From: Nocardiopsis ansamitocini
GTDB lineage: Bacteria > Actinomycetota > Actinomycetes > Streptosporangiales > Streptosporangiaceae
Length of the DNA: 64,000 bases
Direction of reading: 5' to 3'
Assembly: GCF_030268225.1 (NCBI RefSeq)
Contig: NZ_BSQG01000006.1
Coordinates: 37,509 to 101,508 of the forward strand
Shown: piece by piece, positions 1-8,602 of the stretch
How positions within the stretch are numbered: position 1 is the stretch's first letter
How the letters are laid out: each line of letters begins with the position of its first letter
Program-made: the position numbers and the translations under genes
Notes under the pieces: model-generated
The model's database searches: none
What the model was told of the DNA's origin: nothing
What the model saw: only the letters and a program-made list of their open reading frames with translations

Positions 1-683
1 CCGCTGCCGTGTTCGACGGCCACGAAGAAGCCGGCGGGGTCGAACCAGTCTTCGGCTTCGCGTTGGCGCAGGTCCTCCAAAGTGATCTGCCCCTGCTCCG
101 GGTGGTCGGCGAAGGCACGCGCGTTGGCGGTCAGCCAGCCCGCCTCGTCCTCGCCCACTCGGAAAGCCCGCAGCTCCAACCGTTGCGCGGTCTCGGGGCG
201 CAGGACCGGCGCGGGCAGGTCGGGGACCGGCGCGCCTGCCGACGTGTTCAGTGCCATCCGCATCTTCAACAGCCCCCGGACCTGCTCCAGTCCGGCGGAA
301 CGGGCAAGAGCCACCGCGCCCGGCAGGCGTCCGTGCGCCCAGACCCGCAGGCCGGGGCCCACGGAGGCGGTCAGCAGGTCCCCCAACAGCCATCCACCCA
401 GCCCCTGGCGTCGCCGATCCGGGGCCACCACCAACTCGGCCGACTCGGGTTCGCCCGGCGCGATCTCGGTGAACGCGAAGGCGCTCAGGCGCTCGCCGTC
501 GGCTTCCTCCTCGTAGAGCAAGGAGAAGCGCCCCGTCCCCTCCGGCGCGCCGTGGCGGACCCGCAGCAGGGTCTGTTCGGACAGGGGGGCCACCTGGTCC
601 GCCTCCCGGGCGGCCTCGGCCAGGGCCAGTACGGCGTCGCGACGGCTGGGATCCAGTGCTTCCGCAGTGATGATGTGGCTCAT
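1..683 (-). CDS. mshD: mycothiol synthase, 3'-truncated by window edge
   Basis: MshD acetylates Cys-GlcN-Ins in the last step of mycothiol synthesis, in the cytoplasm. About 227 N-terminal residues are present, reading leftward from an ATG at 683; the C-terminal part lies outside the window. The first GNAT-type domain has the acetyl-CoA loop RRRQGLGGWL. After it come NARAFADHPEQG and WFDPAGFF, which are characteristic of mycothiol synthases and open the second GNAT domain. The normal protein is about 300 residues. No clear Shine-Dalgarno is visible before the ATG. The identification rests on these motifs and is strong; the missing end cannot be judged. Confidence 0.93.
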   Translation of the reverse strand, partial: MSHIITAEALDPSRRDAVLALAEAAREADQVAPLSEQTLLRVRHGAPEGTGRFSLLYEEEADGERLSAFAFTEIAPGEPESAELVVAPDRRRQGLGGWLLGDLLTASVGPGLRVWAHGRLPGAVALARSAGLEQVRGLLKMRMALNTSAGAPVPDLPAPVLRPETAQRLELRAFRVGEDEAGWLTANARAFADHPEQGQITLEDLRQREAEDWFDPAGFFVAVEHGS

Positions 684-726
684 GGGCCCGAGCCTATGAC
701 CAGTGCGGGGCCATTGGGCGGAGCGG

Positions 727-1782
727 TTACTTCCTGCGCCGCTTGCCGGTGTAGGCGCCGCCGACCCTGACCCGCCGGGCCGGTGCAAGCGGGGCGGACA
801 GGAGCAGGAGCAGGAGCAGGAACATCAACAGGATGCTCGGTGTGATGGAGCCGCGCAGGTCCTGGGACTCCTGGGCCACGGTGGTCGCGGCCTCCTCGTC
901 CTCGCCCGGGGAGACCAGCGGAAGGTCCAACGGGCCGCTGTCGGCCCCGCTCTCGCCGGGGGCGGTGAGGTCGGGGAGTTGGGCGTTGCCGGTGGGCAGC
1001 CCGAAGCGGTCGTCGGCGGCGTCCGAACGCGTGGTCGAGACGGGGCTGTGCGGTGCCGCCGGACGTCGGATGCCCGGGGAGGAGGGGCGGTTGGCCGGGG
1101 TAGAGGGCCGTGCGGTCGGCGCGCTCGAACTCGGCGGGTTCGACGTCGGCGGCGTCGTGGTCGGCTTGTCCGACGGCGGGGGCGGGGGCGACGTGGACGG
1201 TGGCGGCGGAGTGCTCGGCTCCGACGGCTCCGGTGAGGGGGCGGGCTTCCTCAGCGTGACCGACCGGGTGATCTCGGTCGTGCCCTTGTGCTGCTCCCGC
1301 GGGCACGACTCGGGCGCCGGCGACGCGCTGGGGTCGGCGGGCGAGGGGGACGGCTCGCGGTCGCAGTCCTCGGGGACGATCGCGTACTCGTAGGACACCC
1401 GCACGGTGAACGCCACCGGCTCGGCGGCCTCCGCGGGCGCCTGGCCGGTGATCGTCGCCGGCGCCTGCCCGCCGGCGTCGAGGGCGGCGGGCAACCGGGT
1501 GATGTTCATCCCCATGCCCGACTCCGTCACCGTGGCACCGGTGATGGTGAGCGCGGTGTCCGTGCGGTTGTTGGTCAGGGTCAGCGGCAGGGAGAAGTCC
1601 GCTCTGGGGGCGACGGTGGGCCCTGCGACACCGAGTCCCAGCGTGCGGGAGTCGGCCCAGGCGGGGGAGGTCAACGACGACCCGATCAGAGTGCATCCGA
1701 TGAACACCGCGCACAGCGGAACGCCGGCCCATACCCGCGGGAAGGATCGAGGCGCGGTGGTCGCCGTCGATTCTTTCGGCAT
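727..1782 (-). CDS. secreted, Pro/Ser-rich, C-terminally membrane-anchored protein
   Basis: Unrecognised protein of 351 residues. It has an N-terminal signal segment (about residues 15-43, ending near PAWA), then a beta-rich domain of roughly 120 residues that resembles a domain of unknown function in actinobacterial surface proteins. A long Pro/Ser/Thr-rich spacer (about 160-250) follows. The C-terminal hydrophobic helix contains a run of seven leucines and is followed by a basic tail ending KRRRK. This is the layout of a wall-spanning protein held in the membrane by its C-terminus. An LPXTG motif is absent. A GAGGAGG ribosome site lies about 10 nt before the ATG. It sits between mshD and glnR on the same strand. 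Function unknown. Confidence 0.8.
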   Translation of the reverse strand: MPKESTATTAPRSFPRVWAGVPLCAVFIGCTLIGSSLTSPAWADSRTLGLGVAGPTVAPRADFSLPLTLTNNRTDTALTITGATVTESGMGMNITRLPAALDAGGQAPATITGQAPAEAAEPVAFTVRVSYEYAIVPEDCDREPSPSPADPSASPAPESCPREQHKGTTEITRSVTLRKPAPSPEPSEPSTPPPPSTSPPPPPSDKPTTTPPTSNPPSSSAPTARPSTPANRPSSPGIRRPAAPHSPVSTTRSDAADDRFGLPTGNAQLPDLTAPGESGADSGPLDLPLVSPGEDEEAATTVAQESQDLRGSITPSILLMFLLLLLLLSAPLAPARRVRVGGAYTGKRRRK

Positions 1783-2034
1783 GCGGGCGGTCCTCCTCGG
1801 TCGGGGCGGCGCCAGGCCGATCTGCGGGCTGGGCGTCCCAAATTAACCCAGTCGCCCGGGTGTGCCTAGCCCGTTTCCGTGCAATGCGGCCGATTTCTCG
1901 CGAAACCGGCCGCACAGCGACTGCTGTCCAGCATCTTAAGCGTTCCGGCCCTGGATGACGAGCCTTGAGTGACGATCCGTAACGAAGGAATCACCCTGCC
2001 CCGGGTTCCTGGAAGCCGCGTGTCCACTCCCGGC

Positions 2035-2793
2035 TCAGACCCGGTTGGCGAGCTGCTCCGGGGTTTCGACCTGCCGTGCGGCCTCCTCGCTCGCCGCCTT
2101 GGTGGCGGGATCGGGGACGAACCGGTACCCCACGTTGCGCACGGTGCCGATCAGCGACTCGTATTCGCTGCCGAGCTTGGCGCGCAGACGCCGCACATGG
2201 ACGTCGATGGTGCGGGTGCCTCCGAAGTAGTCGTATCCCCACACCTCCTGCAGCAGTTGTGCTCGGGTGAAAACCCGGCCCGGGTGCTGGGCGAGGAACT
2301 TCAGGAGCTCGAACTCCTTGAAGGTCAGGTCCAGGATGCGCCCGCGCAACCGCGCGATGTAGGTGGCCTCGTCGATGGTGAGGTCGCCGCGGCGGATCTC
2401 GTCGGGGTCGTCGGTGGCGCTGTCGGCTTGGCCGATCGACAGACGCAGCCGGGCCTCGACCTCGGCCGGTCCGGCGGAGGTGAGCAGGAAGTCCGTCACC
2501 TGCCAGTCCGGGGTGAGTGCGGCGACGCCGCCCTCGGTGAGAATGGTGATGAGCGGGCAGTCGAGCCCCGTGGTGTTGAGCAGGCGGCACAGGTTGCGCA
2601 CCGCTGCGAGGTCGGTCCGGGCGTCCACCAGGATGGCGTCCACCGGCAGGCCCGCCGTACGGTCGTGACCGGGGGTCAGCAGGGCGCTGGCCTCCGCGGG
2701 CGCGATCCGCACCGAGTGCAGGAGCAGCCCGAGTGCGGGCAGGACATGGTCGGACGGTTCGTTGGAGTTCGTCAGTAGCAGGAGATGGCTCAT
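2035..2793 (-). CDS. glnR: GlnR-type OmpR-family nitrogen regulator
   Basis: Orphan response regulator of 252 residues. GlnR is the global activator/repressor of nitrogen assimilation genes in actinomycetes. The N-terminal receiver-like domain begins MSHLLLLTN and keeps the GlnR-type LPALGLLLH stretch. The C-terminal winged helix (about 150-235) has [20 protein letters not shown] and the recognition segment [14 protein letters not shown]. The start at 2793 was chosen because GGGAAG precedes it; an in-frame extension upstream to 2886 is not family-like. No kinase gene is adjacent, as expected for GlnR. It is divergent from the MoaD-like gene across about 100 bp, which must hold both promoters. 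Confidence 0.95.
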   Translation of the reverse strand: MSHLLLLTNSNEPSDHVLPALGLLLHSVRIAPAEASALLTPGHDRTAGLPVDAILVDARTDLAAVRNLCRLLNTTGLDCPLITILTEGGVAALTPDWQVTDFLLTSAGPAEVEARLRLSIGQADSATDDPDEIRRGDLTIDEATYIARLRGRILDLTFKEFELLKFLAQHPGRVFTRAQLLQEVWGYDYFGGTRTIDVHVRRLRAKLGSEYESLIGTVRNVGYRFVPDPATKAASEEAARQVETPEQLANRV

Positions 2794-2899
2794 GCGCTTC
2801 TTCCCGTCGCCCGCGCTGCGCGGCTGATCGAAGGCCCCATTGCCCTCGGTGAAAATGCTGTGGAAATTGCCTCCGAGTAAACACAAGGATAATCAATCA

Positions 2900-3160
2900 A
2901 TGGCAAACGGGACCATGCGGTACTGGGCAGCGGCCAAAGATGCTGCCGGCACGGGGGAGGAGACCCTCGACGCCGACTCCCTGGCCGAGGCACTTGACCT
3001 GGTAAGGGGCAGGCGCAGCGGCGATCACCGGTTCCTTGAGGTGCTGCGTCGCTCGTCTCTGCTGGTGAACGGGGTGTCTGTGGGAAAACGTCCGCCCGCG
3101 GGCGTGTCGCTGTCCAACGGATGGGTCGTCGAGGTCCTTCCGCCGTTCGCAGGAGGGTGA
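2900..3160 (+). CDS. MoaD/ThiS family sulfur-carrier-like protein
   Basis: Small protein of 86 residues with the beta-grasp pattern of ThiS/MoaD carriers. It opens MRYWAAAKDAAG, has a central LLVNG, and ends VVEVLPPFAGG. The terminal Gly-Gly is what an E1-like enzyme adenylates and thiocarboxylates. No MoaB, MoaE or ThiF partner is encoded nearby, so its pathway (molybdopterin, thiamine or another sulfur transfer) is not defined by context. The ATG at 2900 was chosen; an upstream in-frame ATG at 2840 would add an atypical extension. It is followed by the glutaredoxin-like gene with a 9-bp gap, so the two are probably co-transcribed. Confidence 0.85.
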   Translation: MANGTMRYWAAAKDAAGTGEETLDADSLAEALDLVRGRRSGDHRFLEVLRRSSLLVNGVSVGKRPPAGVSLSNGWVVEVLPPFAGG

Positions 3161-3169
3161 TCAGCGGTT

Positions 3170-3451
3170 ATGCCGTTGTGGAAATCAGGTCGACGTCACA
3201 GTGAAACGCCTCACGTCATTACGATGTTGGGCAAACCGGGCTGCCATCTCTGCGACGAGGCGCTGGCCGTCATCGAGCGGGTCGCCGCCGACCTGGACAT
3301 CCCCTACGAGGTCCGCGACATCACCTGCTCCGATCAAGAGGAGAAGGACGAGTACTGGGAGAAGATCCCGGTCACCTTCATCGACGGTGCGCAGCACGAT
3401 TTCTGGCGGGTGAGCGAGTCCCGGCTACGTGCGGCCCTGGCCGGGAAGTAG
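3170..3451 (+). CDS. glutaredoxin family protein
   Basis: Thioredoxin-fold protein of 93 residues. The redox motif is CHLC (about residues 24-27) in the context MLGKPGCHLCDEAL. The cis-proline segment is KIPVTFIDG, placing it in the short DUF836/glutaredoxin-like group. It is predicted to be a cytoplasmic thiol-disulfide exchanger, possibly working with mycothiol. An AGGAGGG site lies before the ATG, overlapping the end of the MoaD-like gene. It directly precedes the Rex-controlled promoter of the rex-hem operon, a common actinobacterial neighbourhood. Confidence 0.88.
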   Translation: MPLWKSGRRHSETPHVITMLGKPGCHLCDEALAVIERVAADLDIPYEVRDITCSDQEEKDEYWEKIPVTFIDGAQHDFWRVSESRLRAALAGK

Positions 3452-3497
3452 CGCCCGGTCCCGACCGCCGTGCGGTTCTGTTAATTCGGCATCCACT

Positions 3498-3526
3498 TTG
3501 TGCGTGCATTCACAAGGGCGTAATCT
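3498..3526 (+). promoter_or_regulatory. rex-hem promoter overlapped by a Rex operator
   Basis: TTGTGCGTGCATTCACAA at 3498-3515 matches the Rex operator consensus TTGTGAANNNNTTCACAA at all but two positions (CG for AA in the left arm). Its first six bases, TTGTGC, also form a -35 element. After a 17-bp spacer comes TAATCT (3521-3526) as a -10. Rex bound here would block RNA polymerase. Autoregulation of a rex-hem operon is established for Streptomyces coelicolor; the site assignment here is by eye. Confidence 0.85.
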
Positions 3527-3650
3527 GGACGCACGGTCTTTTCCGGTTCGGTTCTCGGCGGACACCGGAGGCGCCCCGAATCGGGGCGCGTCGGTCCGAG
3601 GCGTCCGAAGAGGATCAATAACGCCGATAGTCGCCCAGGAGCGCACACCT

Positions 3651-4343
3651 GTGACCAGCCGTACCCCACGGCCTCGGGAGAGGGGAATCCCGGAGGCGAC
3701 AGTCGCGAGGCTTCCGCTCTACCTGAGGGCGCTGCACGGTCTGAGCGAGCGTGGCACGCCCACTGTGTCTTCGGAGGAACTGGCCTCGGTGGCCGGTGTC
3801 AACTCCGCAAAATTGCGTAAGGACCTCTCCCACCTGGGGTCCTACGGAACTCGCGGGGTCGGCTATGACGTCGAGTACCTCATCTACCAGATCTCCCGTG
3901 AGCTTGGTCTCACCCAGGACTGGTCGGTCGCGATCACCGGTGCGGGCAATCTCGGGCGCGCCCTCGCCAACTACGGGGGTTTCGGCACGCGGGGCTTCCG
4001 GATCGCCGCGCTCCTGGACGCCGATCCGGCCATGGTGGGCCATGAGGTCGCGGGCCTTCAGGTGCGGCATATTGACACTCTTGAAGACGTTGTCGCCAAG
4101 GAGAACGTCTCCATATGCGTCATCGCGACCCCGGCCGCGGCGGCCCAGGGGGTGTGTGACCGGTTCGTCGGTGCCGGAGTGACCAGCATCCTGAACTTCG
4201 CTCCGATGGTCCTCAATGTGCCGGACCATGTGGATGTGCGTAAGGTCGATCTATCCATCGAACTCCAAATCCTCGCCTTCCACGAACAGCGCAAGGCCGG
4301 CGGGGACAAAGGGCCCGAATGGGTCGGCGCCCTGGACCAGTGA
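3651..4343 (+). CDS. rex: redox-sensing transcriptional repressor Rex
   Basis: Rex binds DNA when NADH/NAD+ is low and releases it when NADH binds, so respiratory and haem genes are expressed on demand. The product is 230 residues. The N-terminal winged helix holds SAKLRKDLSHLGSYGTRGVG (about 52-71), the DNA-contacting stretch. A Rossmann NAD(H) fold follows, with GAGNLG (97-102). The C-terminal domain-swapped helix includes LSIELQILAFHEQ. The GTG at 3651 was chosen because AGGAG precedes it at suitable spacing; the open frame extends upstream without family-like sequence and would run through the promoter. First gene of the rex-hemACDB operon. Confidence 0.97.
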   Translation: MTSRTPRPRERGIPEATVARLPLYLRALHGLSERGTPTVSSEELASVAGVNSAKLRKDLSHLGSYGTRGVGYDVEYLIYQISRELGLTQDWSVAITGAGNLGRALANYGGFGTRGFRIAALLDADPAMVGHEVAGLQVRHIDTLEDVVAKENVSICVIATPAAAAQGVCDRFVGAGVTSILNFAPMVLNVPDHVDVRKVDLSIELQILAFHEQRKAGGDKGPEWVGALDQ

Positions 4344-4428
4344 GGTGGCCGGGGCCGGCGCGCGCGTAGGCGGGCGGGTGCCGAGTCGTGACAAAAGCGT
4401 TGAGCAACGTGCCTGCATTGGAGTACGG

Positions 4429-5871
4429 ATGAGTGTCCTCGCCGTTGGGATGAGCCACCGAAGCTCGCCCGTGGCGCTGCTTGAGCGCGTTGCCCTGAGT
4501 GGCGAGGTGCGCCTCAAGGTCATGTCCGAGATCATGGGCGCGACAGCGGTCAACGAGGTGATGATGGTCGCCACGTGCAACCGCGTCGAGGTCTATGCCG
4601 ACGTCGACCAGTTCCACCCCGGTGTCGCCGCGATCTCCGAGCTGCTCTCCTGGCACACGGGCGTCTCGCTCGGTGAACTCACCCGCCACCTCTACGTCCA
4701 CTACGAGGAACGCGCAGTCCAGCACCTGTTCTCGGTGGCCTGCGGTCTGGACTCGATGGTCGTGGGTGAGGGCCAGATCCTGGGGCAGGTCCGCAACTCC
4801 CTCAAGGACGCCCAGCAGGCGGGAACGCTGGGCCGGGTCCTCAACGACCTCGGCCAGCGGGCCCTGAGGGTCGGCAAGCGCGCCCACACCGACACCCACC
4901 TCGACCAGGCCGGCGCGGGGATGGTCACCCTCGGTCTCGCCGTCGCCCAGCAACACCTGCCCGCGGCCTCCGCCGACGCCGCCCGTTCGGGCGCCCGCTG
5001 CCCCATGGACGACGCACATGCGGGGATCGCCGGCGAGATCGCGGCCGCGCTGCCCCGGCCCCAGAACCTCACCGGTTACCGCGTCATGGTGCTCGGAGCG
5101 GGCTCGATGAGCGCGTTGTCGGCCAACACCGTGGCCCGCCAGGGAGCCAGCTCCGTCATCGTGGCCAACCGCACCTTCGAACGCGCCGCACGCCTGGCCG
5201 AGTGCCTCACCGAGGCATACGACTCCCTGGCCGGCAGAGCCGTTCCCTTTGCGGACGCCGCCGCCCACCTGGCAGAGGTGGACCTGGTCATCTCCTGTAC
5301 CGGAGCGCAGGGACTCGTCCTCGACGCCCCCGACGTCGCAGCCGCCATCCGCAACCGCCCGGGCCGCCCCCTGGTGTTCGTGGACCTCGCACTGCCGCAC
5401 GACATCGACCCGGCCGTCCGCGAGCTGCCCGGCGCGATCCTCATCGACATCGAAGACCTGCGCGCCGCCGCGCAGGCTGCCACCGGCTCCGCCACCAGCG
5501 CCGCAGACGTCTCCGTCGTTCGCGACATCGTGGACGAGGAGGTCGCCGAGTACCAGTCGGTGCGCCGCGCCGAGAGCGTCGCTCCCACCATCGTCGCCCT
5601 GCGCGGCAAGGCTCGCACGGTCGTCGACACCGAGCTCGCCCGGTTGAACGGGCGGCTTCCCGACCTCGACGACAAGGCCCGGGGTGAGATCACCCACGCC
5701 CTGCGCCGCGTCGCGGACAAGCTCCTGCACCAGCCCACGGTCCGCGTCAAGCAGCTCGCGGCCCAGCCCGACGGAGGGGCGTACGAGGCGGCGCTGCGGG
5801 CTCTGTTCGACCTCGACCCCGCGATCACCGACGCGGTCGCCACCCCCAAGCCCGCCGCCGAGGAGAGCTGA
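4429..5871 (+). CDS. hemA: glutamyl-tRNA reductase
   Basis: Reduces glutamyl-tRNA(Glu) with NADPH to glutamate-1-semialdehyde, the first committed step of C5-pathway haem synthesis. 480 residues. The catalytic cysteine is Cys50 in ATCNRVEVY. The substrate-binding stretch HLFSVACGLDSMVVGEGQI follows, then the NADPH fold with GAGSMS and the dimerisation helices at the C-terminus. A linker of about 25 residues rich in Ala/Ser, before the NADPH domain, looks like an actinobacterial insertion. The ATG at 4429 has GGAG at suitable spacing. It is 85 bp after rex and overlaps nothing; the hemC start is 2 bp after its stop. Confidence 0.97.
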   Translation: MSVLAVGMSHRSSPVALLERVALSGEVRLKVMSEIMGATAVNEVMMVATCNRVEVYADVDQFHPGVAAISELLSWHTGVSLGELTRHLYVHYEERAVQHLFSVACGLDSMVVGEGQILGQVRNSLKDAQQAGTLGRVLNDLGQRALRVGKRAHTDTHLDQAGAGMVTLGLAVAQQHLPAASADAARSGARCPMDDAHAGIAGEIAAALPRPQNLTGYRVMVLGAGSMSALSANTVARQGASSVIVANRTFERAARLAECLTEAYDSLAGRAVPFADAAAHLAEVDLVISCTGAQGLVLDAPDVAAAIRNRPGRPLVFVDLALPHDIDPAVRELPGAILIDIEDLRAAAQAATGSATSAADVSVVRDIVDEEVAEYQSVRRAESVAPTIVALRGKARTVVDTELARLNGRLPDLDDKARGEITHALRRVADKLLHQPTVRVKQLAAQPDGGAYEAALRALFDLDPAITDAVATPKPAAEES

Positions 5872-5872
5872 C

Positions 5873-6823
5873 ATGGCCCCGGTTCCCGCACGCCTGGGCA
5901 CTCGCCGCAGCACCATGGCCACCAGCCAGTCCCAGCTGGTCGCGGACGCCATCACCGAGCACACCGGTGTCCCGATCGAACTGGTGCTCATCACCAGTTT
6001 CGGCGACGTCACCAAGGCCCACCTGACCCAGCTCGGTGGAACCGGCGTCTTCGTCAACGCGCTGCGCGACGAGCTGCTGGCCGGCAGCGTCGACTTCGCC
6101 GTGCACTCCCTCAAGGACCTGCCCACCGCACCCGCCGACGGACTCACCCTCGCCGCGATCCCCGAACGCGACGACCCCCGCGACGCCCTGTGCGCCCGTG
6201 ACGGCCTCAAGTTCGCCGACCTGCCTGCCGGCGCGACGATCGGCACCGGTTCGCCCAGGCGGGTCGCCCAACTGGCCGCGCTGCGGCCCGACCTGCGCTA
6301 CCTGCCGATCCGCGGCAATGCCGAGACCCGCCTGGGCAAGGTGACCTCCGGTGAGCTCGACGCGGTCGTACTGGCCTACGCCGGTCTGGTCCGCGTGGGC
6401 CGCGTCGACGACGTCACCGACGTGTTCGAGCCAGAGCAGATGCTTCCCGCGCCTGGGCAGGGCGCGCTCGCCGTGGAGTGCCCCATCGGCGTGGCCGCAC
6501 TGGACTACCTCACCGCCGTCGATCACCTCGAAACCAGGGCAGCCGTTACCGCCGAACGCGTGGTCCTGGCCGAGTTGGAGGCCGGCTGCGCCGCACCCGT
6601 CGGGGCCTATGCCGAGTTCACGGGGCAGGGGCGCCTGCGCCTGCGCGCCGCGGTGGTGTCCACCGACGGCGCGGAGGCCGTACGCATGGAGCGCGCCGTC
6701 TCCACCAGCGACTTCCCCGACTCCGTCGAGGCGGCCGCGCACCTCGGCCGCGACCTCGCGCGCGAGATGATCGCGCATGGGGCGGACCGGATTGTGGCAG
6801 AAGCGGCCCAGAGAGACAGCTAG
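5873..6823 (+). CDS. hemC: hydroxymethylbilane synthase (porphobilinogen deaminase)
   Basis: Condenses four porphobilinogen molecules into the linear tetrapyrrole hydroxymethylbilane. 316 residues, the usual length. Motifs: HSLKDLP (about 78-84) and GTGSPRRVAQL in the first domains, and LPAPGQGALAVE in the hinge. The dipyrromethane cofactor attaches at Cys239 in LEAGCAAPVGA. The start lies one base past the hemA TGA, within the hemA ribosome context (GAGGAGAG), so translation is probably coupled. Cytoplasmic. Confidence 0.97.
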   Translation: MAPVPARLGTRRSTMATSQSQLVADAITEHTGVPIELVLITSFGDVTKAHLTQLGGTGVFVNALRDELLAGSVDFAVHSLKDLPTAPADGLTLAAIPERDDPRDALCARDGLKFADLPAGATIGTGSPRRVAQLAALRPDLRYLPIRGNAETRLGKVTSGELDAVVLAYAGLVRVGRVDDVTDVFEPEQMLPAPGQGALAVECPIGVAALDYLTAVDHLETRAAVTAERVVLAELEAGCAAPVGAYAEFTGQGRLRLRAAVVSTDGAEAVRMERAVSTSDFPDSVEAAAHLGRDLAREMIAHGADRIVAEAAQRDS

Positions 6824-6884
6824 CACTGGATGTCCCATCCGCGCAGCACCACCGGGGCAGGCCAGGCAAGTACGAAGGAGTCAA

Positions 6885-8570
6885 GTGAACGCGCAGACCG
6901 AGAACCGCGAGCCGGGGTCGCAGAAGCCGGCCGAGCCCGCAGTCGGCCACATCGCCCTGGTCGGGGCCGGCCCGGGTGACGCCGATCTGCTCACCCTGCG
7001 GGGGGCCGCGCTTCTCGCGCGCGCCGATGTCGTCTTCACGCTGCGCGAGCCCGGGCCGGAACTCGCGAAGTACCGGCCGGCGCTGCTGAGCCACTGTCGC
7101 CCCGACGTCCTGGTCGTGGACGCCGCCGAGTGCGGTGGCGACGCCGACGGGTTGGCTCTGGCACACGCCCGCGACGGTCAGCGCGTGGTCCGCCTCTACA
7201 GCGGGGACCCGCTGCTGGGCTGCCGCGGCGCGGACCTGGCCGCCGCCGCTCGCGCGGCCGATGTCGAGTACGAGATCGTGCCGGGTCTGTCGGCCGTCAC
7301 GGCTGTCCCCGCCTACGCCGGGCTCCCGCTGCTGCCCGAGGGAATCGGGGAGCTGCGCGTCCTCAACGCCAAGGAGACCGGTCTCGACTGGGACCGCGCG
7401 GCGGAGGGAAACGCCACGCTGCTCGTGATGTTCCCCGATGCGTCCGACGACGAGGACCCCGGAGCGGGAGGCCCCGGCTTCGACCGGCTCTGCAAGACCC
7501 TCATCGCAGGCGGACGTCCCGACACCACGCCTGTCGCCGTCACCCGGATGGGGACCACCACCGAGCAGACCACCGTCTCCTCGACGCTGGCGCGACTCAC
7601 CGCGGACCTCAAGGCCGCCGACGCCAAGGGGCACACCGTCACCAAGCCGGCCCTCATGGTGGTCGGCGAGGGAGCGCGCCGACAGCGGGAGCTCTCCTGG
7701 TTCGAGACCCGTCCGCTGTTCGGCTGGCGCGTACTCGTCCCGCGTACCCGTGAGCAGGCCGCGAGCCTCTCCGAGCAGCTGCGCGGATACGGTGCGGTGC
7801 CCGAGGAGGTCCCCACCATCTCGGTGGAGCCGCCCCGGACCCCCCAGCAGATGGAGCGGGCCGTGCGCGGCCTGGTCACCGGCCGCTACCAGTGGGTCGC
7901 TTTCACCTCGGTCAACGCGGTCAAGGCCATCCGGGAGCGGTTGGAGGAGTACGGCCTGGACGCACGCGCCTTCGCCGGCGTGCGCGTCGCGGCCGTGGGC
8001 GACCAGACCGCTGCGGCGTTGGTGGCCTTCGGCATCCAGCCCGATCTCGTCCCGCCGGCCCACGACCAGTCCGGTGCCGGACTGGTCGCGGTGTGGCCTC
8101 CTTACGACGCGGAGATCGACCCGATCGAACGCGTCCTGTTGCCGCGTGCCGACATCGCGACCGAGACCCTCGCCGCGGGCGTCGCCGACCTCGGGTGGGA
8201 GGTGGACGACGTCACCGCCTACCGCACCGTGCGCGCCGCGCCGCCGCCCGCCCCGATCCGTGAGGCCATCAAGGGGGGCGGCTTCGACGCGGTCCTGTTC
8301 ACCTCCTCCTCCACGGTGCGCAACCTGGTCGGTATCGCCGGGAAACCGCATGCGACCACGGTGATCGCCGTGATTGGTCCGGAGACCGCGAAGACCGCGG
8401 AGGAGTTCGGTCTGCGCGTCGACGTCATCGCACCCAAAACCTCGGTTTCAGCCCTGGCAGAGGCGCTTTCGCAGTACGGTTCCGCACAACGGAAAGCGGC
8501 TGTGGAGGCTGGGAAGCCCGTCCTGCGTCCCAGCCAGAAGCGCCGCGGCCGTCGCCGCAAGACGCTTTGA
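6885..8570 (+). CDS. hemD: fused uroporphyrinogen-III C-methyltransferase / uroporphyrinogen-III synthase
   Basis: Two enzymes in one 561-residue chain. Residues about 15-260 are a SUMT/CobA-type SAM methyltransferase (VGAGPGDADLLTLRG, LYSGDPLL, VPGLSAVTAVPAYAGLPL). Residues about 270-530 are uroporphyrinogen-III synthase (TSVNAVKAIRERL, TSSSTVRNLVG). It makes uroporphyrinogen III and can divert it to precorrin-2 for sirohaem or cobalamin. The same fusion is common in actinomycetes. The GTG at 6885 follows AAGGAG, 61 bp after hemC. The extreme C-terminus is basic (SQKRRGRRRKTL), probably disordered. Confidence 0.95.
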   Translation: MNAQTENREPGSQKPAEPAVGHIALVGAGPGDADLLTLRGAALLARADVVFTLREPGPELAKYRPALLSHCRPDVLVVDAAECGGDADGLALAHARDGQRVVRLYSGDPLLGCRGADLAAAARAADVEYEIVPGLSAVTAVPAYAGLPLLPEGIGELRVLNAKETGLDWDRAAEGNATLLVMFPDASDDEDPGAGGPGFDRLCKTLIAGGRPDTTPVAVTRMGTTTEQTTVSSTLARLTADLKAADAKGHTVTKPALMVVGEGARRQRELSWFETRPLFGWRVLVPRTREQAASLSEQLRGYGAVPEEVPTISVEPPRTPQQMERAVRGLVTGRYQWVAFTSVNAVKAIRERLEEYGLDARAFAGVRVAAVGDQTAAALVAFGIQPDLVPPAHDQSGAGLVAVWPPYDAEIDPIERVLLPRADIATETLAAGVADLGWEVDDVTAYRTVRAAPPPAPIREAIKGGGFDAVLFTSSSTVRNLVGIAGKPHATTVIAVIGPETAKTAEEFGLRVDVIAPKTSVSALAEALSQYGSAQRKAAVEAGKPVLRPSQKRRGRRRKTL

Positions 8571-8602
8571 CGCTCCGCGAGCAGTAGTTAAGGGGTAACG
8601 CC

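Noticed and set aside
800..830. GAGCAG-type microsatellite
   Set aside because: It is the antisense of the poly-Leu stretch in the C-terminal membrane helix of the anchored protein, so it is explained by coding.
4213..6246. 677-codon open frame on the minus strand across hemA-hemC
   Set aside because: It is the antisense shadow of two well-matched haem genes; its translation is Gly/Val/Asp-rich without motifs.
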